Below, in pieces: positions 36,540 through 49,534 of a stretch of DNA of 64,000 nt (position 1 is its first letter; each line of letters begins with the position of its first letter). A model generated the notes under the pieces. The model was not told the DNA's origin, searched no databases, and saw nothing but the letters and a program-made list of their open reading frames with translations. The stretch comes from Paralvinella palmiformis (taxonomy: Eukaryota; Annelida; Polychaeta; Terebellida; Alvinellidae). The stretch is from assembly GCA_025642065.1 (NCBI GenBank), contig JAODUP010000576.1, positions 248,001 through 312,000 of the forward strand, written 5' to 3'. Made by a program: the position numbers and the translations under genes.

Positions 36540-37411
36540 GACTGCACCTTCGTACTGACTGTCAGATCTCTGAATTAAATAAAACATCACATTCTTCTCC
36601 AAACGATAGTTATTACTGTCATTGAGGGACTTTCTACCTTTTTTTTGAATAGGTACGAGCGTCGATAGCAACATATTACGACGACACTGTCAGTGACGTA
36701 TTATAGCATTAAATAATAACGAGAAGTGTATCGCTAATTCATGGCAACTTTTAATCAATAAATCAGGGAGGCATTGTTTGTTTGTTTGTTTTGTTGTTCG
36801 GGGAGAACCCAAAGGCTGTCTCTTATTCGGCACAGCCTCTATGTTTGAGTGGCTGCGTAACCACCCCCCCACCACTCACAGGGGAGCAGTACGCAAAGAT
36901 GGAGCCGAAATACCCTGAGGGTGGTCACTGTCAGAGTGTTTTACGTCCTCAGTGGGTCTTTAACGCCCCCCTTAATTTTTTATAATTCAGTGGAGACGGC
37001 AGCGCCATTTAACGTGGTCAGCCACCCAGGATGTTGTGAGCCTAGAAATTAATCTCTGGAAAGCTTTCGACCTCTTACAGGGTTCGAACCTGTGACCGTT
37101 GGCACTAAGTGTCGGGTGCTCAACCGCTAAGCCACCGTAACTTACTCAGAGGAGGCATTCTCTACCCCATCAGCTTTATGAGGCTTCGGACGAAGTACCT
37201 ACTCCTTGGTGACGTCATCAACCGTAATGTTATGTATTGAGCTACAATTACCTTTATGACAAGAAGTTTCAACATCACGTTCCAACTCTTCACGGACTAT
37301 ATACAAATTATTAGTATCATAAGAAACACATTTATATAAGTTGCTGTATTTGTCAGCAAATAGCCTGCTCATTTCTTCATCAACCTGTGTATTATCAACT
37401 ACATTCGGCAT
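36540..37411 (-). pseudogene. Degenerate LINE ORF2 fragment split by a SINE
   Basis: On the minus strand, 37411-37200 reads DEEMSRLFADKYSNLYKCVS and HNITVDDVTKE, the linker between endonuclease and reverse transcriptase in LINE ORF2. On the far side of the SINE, 36780-36600 reads CLPDLLIKSCHELAIHFSLL, TLVPIQKK and SLNDSNNYR, the start of the reverse transcriptase. The two halves become continuous if the SINE is removed. Stops and frameshifts are present. Confidence 0.7.
36776..37150 (-). repeat. tRNA-derived SINE, family B, inserted in a LINE, with 9 bp target duplication
   Basis: Minus strand: A-box region GGTGGCTTAGCGGTTGAGC, B box GGTTCGAACCC, the family body and a terminal CAACAAAACAAACAAAC tail. 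GGAGGCATT flanks it at 36767-36775 and 37151-37159. Confidence 0.88.
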
Positions 37412-37436
37412 ACTAGTATAATTAGCAGTTATACTA

Positions 37437-40267
37437 ATAATAAGAGTAGCAATATTTTATATAGCGCTTTATTCAACCGAAGAACAAAACATATTCCGAG
37501 CTCATATAGATCAAATACATATCATAATAATAAACTGGTTTAATAATATAAATACACCAATTTAAATAAATGGGTTTTAAGAACCTTACACAATAAGTCT
37601 CTACTTGCTGCAAGTTTAATATGGTTTGGCAACTCGTTCCAAAGCTGATGCTCGGAAGGAGCTCTGTCCGTACATTGCTGTATGGGTTCTTAGTACCCTC
37701 AAAAGTGAATAGGACTCAGATCGGAGCATTCTCACTGGTATATATTTTTCAATCAGATCATTTAGATACACTGATGCTGTTCAATTCAGTACTTTGAACG
37801 TAAGAAACATGATCTTATACAATGATCTGAAATGTACAGGAAGCCAATGCAGCTGGAACAAAACTGGTGTTATATGTTCCCTTTTGCGAGTACGTGTCAC
37901 CAGACGTGTAGCAAAGTTCTGTACTCACTGTCTTGCATGTCTCATCATTTATTTACTTACGAATAAGTCCTATATTTCCTATTTTATAATAACAGGATTT
38001 ACATATAGAATTCACCTACTTCTCTATTCCTAGAGTATTATCTAATATAAACCCTAGATTTCTTACAGACATGGAATAATTTATATAACTGGATCCTACC
38101 TTAATGCGGAAATTCTCAGTTTTCTTTACAGGTCGCATGGATGAGAAAACAACGAATTATGTCTTGTCCTTATTTAATTTCAGCATGTTGCTGTTCATTG
38201 AAGTACTTATGTCTGCAGTACAAGCTTCAATTGAACATGAAATATCATCCCATTTATCACATGTCATGTACACTAATTTCACCTACTGGTTTGGTATACA
38301 TACAGTCATTCTTTGGTCCTAAAACGATCTCTATGGTATACCAAAAAGACCTACACCTGGAGATGTTTTATTGGCCACTGAAACACACTGAGTTCTGTCG
38401 GCGAAGTACGACTTTACCCAATTTAAAGCTTTTTCCTTGATTCCAAAGAAATATTCTAAACACTTCAGTAGAATTGGGTGATCGATTACGTCGAAAGCTG
38501 CGGATAAATCAAACATAATTTATGCAATCATGGATCCTTCATCAAGAGCCTCAGCAATGTCACTGTGCACTTTCAAAAGAGCAGTTTCTGTTGAATGACC
38601 TCTACGATAAGCAGACTAGTAAATGTCATTAAGATCGTTTTGCTCTAAGTATTCTTCTATACACCTTGCTACTACATTTTCAATAAGTTTAGAGATGAAA
38701 TGAAGGTTAGAAATAGGACGATAATTCGTCATCTCTTCCTGATCCAACCCAGGTCTCTTAAGTAGCGGGATTATGGTGGCTCGTTTCAAACACAACAACA
38801 TCACTGATTTAAGTTTATATTTGTATTTTTTAATTTGACATCTAATTTGTAATTGACCTGCGTTTTGCCCTTGAAGTCATATATTACACCTCATCTAGGA
38901 TGACAGTTGTCAATCTAAATACGGTGTCAGAAGACAGATTGTTCTTTGTACATTTTGTCATTGTCATTCCAGACAGCTAATCTAGACTTACTAGTTTTAG
39001 GAATACAGCTTCAAGCTGGACTAATACATGCAGAAATAATGGAATTATAATATCTATCAATATCTCGTAAATGAATTTTACACAACAAATCATTACAGTC
39101 TAGTAATATCACTAAGTAATTGACTCGGGACACATTTGTAAGACACTATGTGCTCAGTTTTAGCTTTCCTCCAGGTTACTTTACTAGTGATCATATTTAA
39201 TATTCATTGCAATATTCGTGATAATTGGGCAGTGATATGACAAATTATCTCCCTCGTGTATTGAACAATACCGGTGTACATCACCAGACAAGCTTTCGGA
39301 CACTATTAAATGGTCAAGGATAGACTGGGCTCCAGTAAAACTGTTTTTGTAGATATATAATATTTTATCATCAGTACACTGAGAACATAACATTAAGCCC
39401 CCTCTAAGTAAATAATCTAACAGAGCTATAGTGTGTATTGAAATCCCCACCTATTATCTCGTTGCGTGTCTTGTGGCATATAAATATTGAACAGTAATAT
39501 CTTAGATCGGCATAGTAATTCCATAATAAGAGCACAACATCTGTTGATACTGCCAACTACTGGAGTAAATTTCGATACAAAAATGCACAGCCACCATATG
39601 GATGACCACCCCAAAAGGACATCCGAACACATACCAGATGTTCCATAAACTTCCATAGACTTTACCAATCAACAAATGTTGCTTTCATAATGCCAATGTT
39701 CCTTTATAAAAAAATATATCTACTTCTTCCATTAGCGTTGACATATATTCAATGCTATTATCGCTATGTCCCCTACTATTTCAGGATGCAACAACAAGTT
39801 CATTATGTGTAATAGCCATTTTAATGTATAAAAGACAAAATTGACATATTATAAATACCTGCTTGTAACAGTCCATTATGAATTTAAATCATTATTTGTA
39901 ATACCCTGCTTAGCAGTATAAAATCGCCTAACATGGACTCCAATAGGCCAGAATTCAGGATTAAGCACCTGAGTGAAATCCAATACCCGAACCTCAACTT
40001 TAAAGCTACTAAAGGTTAGATATTAGATATACAATCAATCGATCTAACTTCTGCATCCTTATTCATAATATAGTCTTTTATGTATTCAACAGTGGTGTCC
40101 TTTTCAACTCTGTACACAAATATATCCTTACTTGGTATATTGCAGTCTATTGCGACATTGCGACATAACATACATATTATTACCGACACACCGAAAGAAG
40201 TATATTTGGCAAAATAGACAGTTAAACGAAACAGGAAATACCAAAAGAATAATATAGATCTCACCAA
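37437..40267 (-). pseudogene. Degenerate LINE (CR1/Jockey group) with ORF1 and ORF2 remnants
   Basis: On the minus strand, 40267-39920 gives the end of an ORF1 protein: DIFVYRVEKDTTVEYIKDYI, then in another frame FKVEVRVLDF and EFWPIGVHVRRFY. Endonuclease pieces follow at 39840-39190 (ASWNSRGHSDNSIEYMST, with the W position a stop; LDHLIVSESL). Reverse transcriptase pieces are at 38800-38620 (KRATIIPLLKRPGLDQEEMT, NYRPISNL) and 38516-38331 (FDLSAAFDVIDHPILL). The 3' tail ends in AAAGCGCTATATAAAATATT near 37460. Many frameshifts and stops. A catalytic YxDD box was not recovered. Confidence 0.75.
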
Positions 40268-41470
40268 AATTTGTAGAAATCAACATTACTGAAGCAAGAA
40301 TGATGCTTGGAACTCGGCAGGCAATTAATTACACAGATTTGTAGCATTTCTCCCCACAACCTTAGTTCCTCCAGTTCTCGCTAGATGTTGCGCGCTAGTT
40401 GAAACGGGTATATTAGGACAATAGCGGGCTGGTGACATCTTAAGCTATCTAAGTAATCAGCCTATATAAGGTCATTCCAAAGACAATGGATCAGGTCTGT
40501 TGTACATTATTGGTACTTGATCATTACTATCAGGTATAACAATACTTACTATCCAGTTTTATTACCTGATAGATGATAATAAACTCGAGATCTTTATTAC
40601 TCAAATGTTTCCTAAATTAATAATATGACTTGTGACAGTGATGTTCTGTGGGGGGGGGGGGGGTCGAGGGTTGCCACGAAACAATCTATTTCCCGTTTAC
40701 CTTATGAGAGAGTGACAAAACTCAGCAATCTAAAAAGCTCCACAAACAATCCAGATTGAAATTGAAAGATATATGTAGTTTAAATATCTAGTTAAATGGG
40801 TGATATTGAATGATATATATAAACACATGGAATTGAATAAAGACAGTCTAAATACATCATATTGATTTCAATGATATGATAAACATCACACAGTTTATAA
40901 ATCAAAGTCAGAATTGTTAACATAAATTACTGTTAATTAGAGTACAGTGTACTTGTTGGTTTCGAAGTCAGTCTTTATTCCAACAGTAAAATATGGCTAT
41001 AAGTTTAGTTTATCCGGCTGAAGATTTTGTATCTTGTTTTAGCTCAGATTAAACAATACCTTCTCAATCGTATAATTACTTACTAGATTAACCAATACGG
41101 TAATAGTCATCAAATTCCTCATAGTTCCTTGTTCGTGGAAGCGCATCTACCAAAACCCGAGAATAAGACCTGCTTCGTAGGAAATCTGGATCGATTTAGG
41201 TCACTTCAGTGGTTAAGTGAACGTTCATTCACGCCTAATTTAGCATCCCTAAGTATATGCAGTTAGGTGTGGTGGGATCTAAATTAAAGCGTCTATCCAC
41301 TTAATCTAATTTCCTATATCAGTGTAACCTAATTACTCATAATATTGGGAAAAAACTCTGTCCGCAGCTTAATACCCATGGAGATGCCTGCCGGAGTAAC
41401 AAACGACTCCAGGAGTATAAATCTATCAAACAGCATTGTATGAATTAATAGGTCTAGTATGTGTGTATGT
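40268..41470. other. Unrecognised stretch
   Basis: AT-rich with no gene. A 14-15 base G run lies at about 40652-40665. Confidence 0.4.
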
Positions 41471-41482
41471 GTGTGTGTGTGT

Positions 41483-41790
41483 TATAAAGATATTTAATGC
41501 GCTGGCACAAGTGTTATACTTTAATTCAAACAACAATTATAACTCCAAACTGATTTTTTTAAATATTTAATTGGATGTATAATTAATTACCGTTTATAAA
41601 AATGAAAGAAAAAACTAATTTTTAAAATAATCCAGAAGAGGATAATCTAAATATAAACAAGAAACTATGATTGAAACAAAACCAGGCTCTGTGTCGAACA
41701 CTACGGCCAAGAAAGGTTAAGCCTAAAATGGAAAAATAAAATATTAATACACAGTATGAATAATGTGTGAATAATATATGAATAAATCAG
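41483..41790. repeat. Dispersed repeat, copy 2
   Basis: This is the partner of 2925-3300, again starting next to a (TG)n run and ending in ACACAGTATGAATAATGTGTG. It lies about 50 bases from the first hammerhead motif. Confidence 0.6.
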
Positions 41791-41843
41791 AATAAATTCA
41801 GATCAATACTAGTAGCACCGATATAACACGACTCAACTCGATA

Positions 41844-41885
41844 GCAACGACCGGTTTCGACCTACTCAAGTCTTCATCAGGTTGC
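41844..41885 (-). ncRNA. Hammerhead ribozyme motif 1
   Basis: On the minus strand the order is GCAAC (stem I), CTGATGA (core), an extra A, GACT-TGAGTA-GGTC (stem II with a six-base loop), GAA then ACCGGT (palindromic stem III), C (cleavage position) and GTTGC (stem I partner). All conserved core bases of a type I hammerhead are present. Stem III has no loop, so cleavage would need two copies pairing, as described for hammerheads in Penelope-like elements. Predicted cut lies between 41849 and 41848. Confidence 0.85.
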
Positions 41886-41964
41886 ATAGAATGTCTGAAT
41901 GTGTGTGTGTGTGTCTCGGCGTGGGCCTAGCAGAAATACTAGTATTTTCACTTACCCCAAAATA

Positions 41965-42004
41965 GCACGACTAGTTTCGGTTATAAAAAACCTTTGTCAA
42001 GTGC
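41965..42004 (-). ncRNA. Hammerhead-like ribozyme motif 2 (variant core)
   Basis: On the minus strand: GCAC (stem I), TTGACAA (core variant), an extra A, GGTT-TTTTAT-AACC (stem II), GAA, ACTAGT (palindromic stem III), C, GTGC (stem I partner). The architecture matches motif 1 position by position, but the helices have other sequences and still pair. Core positions 3 and 8, a C-G pair in active hammerheads, are both changed to give a possible U-A pair. The predicted cut is 120 bases from that of motif 1. Confidence 0.6.
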
Positions 42005-42009
42005 ACGTG

Positions 42010-43007
42010 TTTCGTGTAGGAACTGTTCATTCTTTCGTCGGAAGGTTATCAGATATGAAATATGTGTTTTAAGATCCCCCCATGTCCTATACAATTACTA
42101 TTCGGTAGAAATTTTTGGTTATTTTGGGGCTCATTTCTTCTAGATACTTCTATCGCTGACAATGATTGCGCTTCTCGTTTTTGGACAAAGGTATTTTCAT
42201 TTATGAAGATACATTTACTAATTTTAATGATAGCACTTGTGTTAGATTTTATTTTGTTTACACGACAGACATACACAGAGAGAGAGAGAGATAGAGACGC
42301 TCACACTCACAGACTTACACACACACACACACAACCGCCAACACCAGCCAGAAGAAGTAGTTTCGGCTGTACTCGCCAGGTGGTAGCACTGGTGCGTGGT
42401 TCTCGTAGAGAGCGCGCAAGGGAAAAATATCCTGCTACCAGCCAAATAAGTAACAAAGTCACGAAAGGTCTGTTCCACGGGCTCACTACATGCATGCTAA
42501 CAGTCCCTAACACTAACTCTCTAATCCGAGCATGCGCAGTTCACCAAAATCCCGATCTCCAGATTTAGCACTTATAACTCACAAAATATATTATAGCAGT
42601 TAATTTAATCACGAACGAGCGATCATTGTTCGCCGGTAGGCAATCAGCACGCATGACAATAGCTGTGGGTCTGAATACACGTATACAAATCTAGTCCTAT
42701 ACTCTCGCCGAGTAAGGCGTCATTTTATAGTTTGGCTATAGGTAGCCAGCCGCACGTGACACGCATCAGTGATGATGTGTATCCTTAAGCTAACATAACC
42801 CGAGAGAGAGAGAGAGAGAGGAGCACCCAAACATCAACATCCACATCGCCGTATATTTGCCTAACATATGCTAGTATATTTAAAGCGGCCGGATGTGATA
42901 CCAGCGTGGTTTGATACCGAACAGTTATAGATTTAATAGGGTTTGTATGACGTAGAACAGGTATACCATATTATAATACGACTGCCCCTAAGGCGGGGCT
43001 ATCGAAT

Positions 43008-43045
<38 letters not shown>

Positions 43046-43777
43046 TCTGGTGGGCGATTTGTTTTTAAGAGAATAATGTTATGGACTGACCGGGACATTT
43101 AGTCCTAAAAGGAATGTCTCTTAATAAGTGAATCTTATAGTAGCAGTAGCTGTTGTTGTTATTGTTGTAATTCTTGTTGTTGTTAACTCGCAGTTAATTC
43201 ATTAAGGTTTGCTGAGCGAGGGCTGCTATTTCGGGGAGTGGGATGGAAGGGTGGGGGGGGGGGGGTTAGGGGGAAGTGTCATTTTAGGCCGATGTTTATA
43301 AAGAGGGGTTTGTCAATATGCAGTCTTAATGAGCCACCATTAGCCACTCTAGTCGGTCATATTCTCGCTTTAAACCTGGTGACTCAGTGATGTCTATTTT
43401 TAAAACTCCTCCACTGTCACGCAGACGACACCATTTGTTCTCTTACGTACATTAACAAAACTAAATATAGTCTATGGAGGGGGGGGGGTTGTTTTTACTA
43501 ATGGCTGCCGGGATATGCGTGATAAATTTAATTGTGGGATAAACCTTTTCGACTTTTATACACATCATCGCAGTTTTGTTAACCCATCACCCTCCCCCAA
43601 CACCCCCCACCCAACAATTTTTCATAATCAGATTGATTGAATTTAAAAATTTATGAGAAATCTTCACCTGAGCGTCTCGTCATATTAGACAGGTGCAGCT
43701 CGTCCACGCGCCTAAAACGAGGTCCCGGCGTCGAAGCAGTAATTGGACATTTTTGTTTCGCAGTTTCAGATTCGTTT
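42010..43777 (+). promoter_or_regulatory. Upstream region of the filamin gene (promoter and 5' UTR expected)
   Basis: There is no coding gene here. GA runs lie at 42275-42300 and 42802-42820, a (TA)n run at 43011-43043 and a G run at about 43252-43265. Sequence TTTTTGTTTCGCAG ends at 43763, a plausible acceptor, so the first coding exon may be joined to a more distant 5' UTR exon. No TATA box can be assigned with confidence. Confidence 0.35.
43011..43043. repeat. (TA)n microsatellite
   Basis: Uninterrupted TA dinucleotides upstream of the filamin gene. Confidence 0.95.
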
Positions 43778-44135
43778 ATGGTTCGAGCGACGTCGGCGAA
43801 AGACGACGGCAGCATTCACCCGACATCATCCGCGATGCAGGACGAGGTCGACGCGCCGGATCCGGAAGTTGAGGTGGAATCCTGGGTCAGGATTCAGCAG
43901 CACACGTTCACGAACTGGGTCAACGACAAACTGCAAATCTACTCAATGGAAATAGACAACCTTCGAACGGATTTCAGGGATGGCATCAAGCTGTGTCGCC
44001 TCATAGAGGTACTCAGGGGTAAAAAGATAGGACGAGTTACCGTGAAAAAGAAATTGAACTATTACGAGGCCAGAGGCAACATGCAGCTGGCATTTGACGC
44101 GTTGACTCAGGACAGAGTACGACTTGTCAACATAG
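43778..44135 (+). CDS. Filamin exon 1: start and CH1 (first part)
   Basis: MVRATSAKDD, then an acidic leader and WVRIQQHTFTNWVNDKL, DFRDGIKLCRLIEVLRGKK and DRVRLVNI. The donor is G|GTCAGT at 44136. It ends one base into a Gly codon that exon 2 completes. Confidence 0.9.
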
Positions 44136-44400
44136 GTCAGTAAAATATAGACTTCAATGCTTGACGTGGGAAGATTTAGAATTCCTAGATTTATTGGCAA
44201 CGTTGATGCTTTTCGTTTCGTTGGGTCCTAATTAGCCATACGATTGGAATAAAGAACGGGTTTGTTGCTGTAAACCCTATATTTAATAGTCTCGTTGGTA
44301 CTTGAGTTTCGTTGGGTCCTAATTAACGCTGCACCAAAAACAAGTAGGCCTGCTCGAAGAAAAGGCTTACGGTGTTTACACCCACCCCCCACTCTCTCTC

Positions 44401-44463
<63 letters not shown>

Positions 44464-45792
44464 AAGTTCGTGTCACGGTACAGTAACTAGAAAGTCTATG
44501 TTGAAAAGATGTTATCAAAATACATTCGAAATTAATCTCATTTCAATCTCCAATTCTACCACTTTGATACGTCGTATAAGACGCTGATGTCACCGCTGAT
44601 ATTTTAGCCCCACATGTTAACGCAACGGAGAAATCGAGTGTAATTTAAAACAATTTCTAACCACTTGATAAAACAAAGTGGTTACTTGTGTACCGTTGTC
44701 AGTATTAAACAAACAAGATGTACGAACATAAATGTACTAATAGCCGTATTCATTACAATATTTCACACAACGTCTATGTCATGCTATAGCTTTGTACATA
44801 TCACCACCGTGTACATGATAACACACCACCCCTGTACTGTGTACACATTTAAAACGTCCACCCGACAGACATTATAAAAAGACATCATTGCACACATTAT
44901 AACGCCTCACCGCGGTGGACATAACACGAGTCTTCACTGTAAATATGATAAAAATTATATTATATTCAGATTTCAACACGATATACATTATAACACTCTG
45001 TAAATCTAACAACCGCCGACGTAATGTTAATGATATTACGAACTAACAAGTTTCATTACAAACACCCCCCTCCCCCCCACACACACACACACAAAGCCAG
45101 ACCTAGGTATTACTTGTGAATATACCAGAGTCTAACTATAATAGTTAATAGTCATGACAGCCGACATTTCCGTGAAATATCCTACAAAAAAACGAACTTC
45201 CGATTTTTTTCCTGTTGCTATTAGGGATAGGAAATTGCGTATGCCTTTTAGTTCCTGTGTTCTGAGTGAGAGTCTCGCCATCCAGCCATCGTCTATGCGG
45301 CGAGATTTGGATGACGTCACTTGGCCGAGACAGCTGTTCCCATCAGAATTCGAAACCACGGTGTATACGTCATATAGGCGCCACATCCCGCGTTTCGATC
45401 GACACGAAGCGCTACGGAATTATCCGAGCGCATTCCTGTAGCGTCGTCGTCGCGGATCTAATACCAGTGTTACCTGAATTGTGGGGTGTTTCATCCGAAA
45501 ACATACAGAATAACCCGACGTTGACGTTATGATTTTATATCTCCGTTATGAAGCACTTGGTCGCATTTGGATTAGCCTCGACGCTGGTCACATCTGGGAC
45601 ACACACACACACACACACACACAGGGCGCCTCCGTGGTCTAGCGGTAGCGTGTTGGACCACAGATCACTACCTCCCCTGTTCGAATCCCGGCGTGGGAAT
45701 ATCTGAAGGCTGTTTCAACTTCGCTTTATTACATTTGGAGGTCGCTCGGCCCATTTAGCCTACCATGTGCACAAAGTGGCGTAAAACATCAA

Positions 45793-45826
<34 letters not shown>

Positions 45827-48800
45827 CCGTTAACGAAAAGCTATATGTCCAACAACGGGGCCGAATTTCAACTAAAATGTTATTAAATAATAAATGGTAT
45901 ATCAACAATAATAATAATTTACACGACAGTAACAATTACCAAACAGCGCAACAAACAAACAAACAAACAAAAACAACACAAACATAATTAGTTTATCCTG
46001 TCACCGAATTGGTTTATTCATCCTGATAGGCGCCGAAGACATCAGATCCGGCAACATCAAACTGATCCTCGGACTGATATGGACACTGATAAGACGATAT
46101 CAGATTGGAAGTCAGTCGAAGCTTCCTCCCAAAGCCATGATGTTGTCGTGGTGTAACGCCATCCTCCATCCTCACGTCTCCGTGAAGAACTTCTCCACTG
46201 ATTGGAACGATGGCGTCGCTCTCCAGTAAGTGTGCAACAAGTGCGCCATCTGTCGAGAGAGAGAGAGAGAACCAGGTTTAAATCGGGGTTTCTAAGGGTC
46301 GCCCCATTTTAAGATGACCTTCACCGATGATTGTTTAAGTTTCTGGATGGGTTTTACATACTTGGCGTATCAACATATGACGCATCTTAATAACTCCTCC
46401 TTAAATCTACATTTATAATTATCAACGATCGACCTCGTAATACAATCAGACTGATTGATTATTAGACTGATTTTTGTTAATGATTATTAGATTGATTACT
46501 TGATTGATTATGCGACTGATTATTAGACATATTATATGACTGATTATTAGACATATTATATGACTGATTATTAGACATATTATATGACTGACTATTAGAC
46601 ATATTATATAACTGATTATTAGACTGATTGTTTGACCTTTTTGTTTCCTATCAGCGGGTTGATTGATTACTGTAAACCGGGTATTTGTCCACGTTGGCAT
46701 CAGATGTCTGTATCTGACAGGTTAGTATTTGAGACTTGATGTATAACTAGTGGTGTCTATTTATATATTGTGAAGTAAATATGTTATCATCAATATATCG
46801 ATTCCGATATCTCGATTTTAAAAACCTTCTATCTGTCTATCTATAATTATTGTAATTCTCTCAATATATATCAATCAATCTATCTATCTATCTAGCTCAA
46901 TCCCTCTAACTTTTAGAATGTGTTCAATATTTACATGACACACACACACACTGTGTATATATGTGTATATATGTGTGTGTGTGTGTATGTGTGTGTTGTA
47001 GAAATAAGTAAGAGATAAACTAATGATGTTTACGTTTACAGACTTAACAACTGTCAACACGGGATGCAATTGGCGATGGATTTATTTGACATCCCGAATG
47101 TCATACGTCCAGAAGACTTGGCTGGACCAAACTTGGACGAATTATCCGGAATGACGTACTTCTCATACTTTATGGCTGAGGGATCTCCAGGATTCAGGGC
47201 GACTTTAAACTGGGTCCGGACACAAATAAGTCCTACTCCGGTAGACAATTTTGATGTAAGTATACCAATATGTCTGTCTGTATGATTTGTCTGTATTAAT
47301 ATTATTGTCAGCAGTAGCAACAACAACAACATAATAATAATAATTATTATTATCCCTATTATGTATTATTTATATAACGCCCTACATTTGGACTTTAAGG
47401 CGCTGTATGGGTTACTCCGATGTGTGTATGTATATACAGTAAGACCTGCTAAATCCGACATCGCAGGTCACGTGATACTACGTAATATGTCGGAACATTA
47501 AATCAGACCATTCCGATCACTGATCTATTCTATTTGTCTGTCGGGTCTCAAAAAGGTGACATATATAGCAAATGAGCCATTTAATTCATATAGAAAGCTG
47601 AATCAGTCATTCAATACACAATGTATTAATAATAGTTATTTTTACTAATAGCAACAAAATATTTATCCGTGACAGAGAGCCCGTGAAGAATTTCTTGTAA
47701 AACTTCACAACCAGATCTTAGTAATAACGAAAGACATATTTTTAAAAGCTACCATTGTTGATCGTTTGTCATTTTTTCACAGTTACTTCAAGTCGGCCAA
47801 AATTTCTCACAACTATGCTAAAGGATTGTCAGAATATGCTGGATTAGCCTAAAAATAGTCATTCAGCCACGATAACATTGAAAAACACAATTAAATATCT
47901 AATTACGTTTTATTCGCACATCAAATAATGGGGTACTTTTACCTTGAGATCTACTCAGAGATATCTACTCTCAGGGAATCTCCTTTATCTGCCAAATGAT
48001 TACATACACACTAAGCTAACTGTTGGTTCACCAACATAAATTGGTCAGTGGGTATCTGACTGTTTGTCTAAACAACCTGAGACTGGTTGTTTACAATTTC
48101 ACTGGTATACGGATAGTCCACAGAGACACTGATACGGATTAGTTGGCGAGTGATTACGGATTGTCAGAATAAATATAATCTTATGAGAAGACAGTTAAGA
48201 CTTCCGGATAAAACAAGCATTTGTAAAATGGCCTAATCCAGTCCACACAAATCTTAGTCGGATCGCCAGATGGTCGGAACAATTGTATCCGTATTACAAA
48301 GGTTTGATTGTTTGCGCGATTTAATTTTATTTCTATCAATATTTTCCTATACGTATTAATGCCACCCAAGAAGCGAGTGTTCGTCAAATTACTCAACATT
48401 ATCGTGACCTGAAAAGGTCACATTTATTTACAAAGCAGTATCATTGTCGGCGATTCTGTAAAAATAAAAAGAATAAAAGGAATACACACACACACACACA
48501 CACACACAGCTTGGTGTATACGTGGTGTAGCGGTAGCGTGTTGGACCACAGACCACTACCACCCGTGTTCGAATCTGTGCATATCTGAAGGGTGTTTCAT
48601 CTTTCACTTCGCTTCATTACCTTTGGAGATGCATAAGTGGCCGTAAAAGACCAATCATCATCACATAGCTAAAGATTATGCTTCATACTTCTTAGCTATG
48701 TAATTAAAACACGTAGGCTTAATACATTTTATTAATTTTTAAACGTATTTACATATTTTGATGTCTTGACACTCATGAATATTAATGTAACCTCTAGCTG

Positions 48801-49477
48801 GTCTACCTACATGTGTTTACTTCGCGATTCTCACCTGTTTACACGATGCTGGTTTCAGCTGTGGTGTCTTCTTGCCTTTCACCAACGTGAGCGCGACACG
48901 AAATGATGTTGGGTTTACGATGGGAGAGCTATGATGAGTGAACGATGAACTTAGTCGAATCGATGTGTCAGTGTTTAAAGGAGATATAAAAACAAGAAAT
49001 AACTAGGTCGGGTAAATTTATTAAATGCTATGGGAGCCAAATGTTTACACCTGATAATTAAAACCGATACCATGGGACAATAAAAGTACTAATTAATCTA
49101 GCCATAATACTACTAATACTCTGAGTAAACATACACAAACATTCGACTATTAATCGACTATCGGAGCTCTGCGTCGAGTTTTGATGTGAGAGAAGTCAGG
49201 ACAAGATGGCAGATATTTGTTACGCAGCAGCAACAGCAGCAGATAGCAGATAGTTGGGTTATTAGAAGTCTAGCCCATTAACATGGCATTAAACGGGCTA
49301 CGGGCTAAAATTTGGTTAGCTTTATATCTTAAGCCATAAGTGACCTAGTTGGCTATAAAGTGCGCTTACTATATGTTAGCATGCGTATGTATGTATGTAT
49401 GTACGTACCTATATACGTATGTATGTATGTATGTATATATCAATCTATGTATGTGTGTATGTATGCATTTATTTTTT

Positions 49478-49534
<57 letters not shown>

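Noticed and set aside
40652..40665. G-quadruplex regulatory element
   Set aside because: A plain homopolymer G run, prone to assembly error, with no gene nearby.
42062..42568. 168-codon open frame upstream of filamin
   Set aside because: It is composed partly of CA/GA repeat translation and lacks motifs or a supported start; the opposite strand is equally open.
45154..45441. 95-codon frame in filamin intron 1
   Set aside because: Three frames are open in the same GC-richer segment, with no similarity to known proteins and no good splice borders.
45625..45700. tRNA gene
   Set aside because: It has A and B boxes but no proper acceptor stem, repeats several times in the window with a common body, and is therefore a SINE head.
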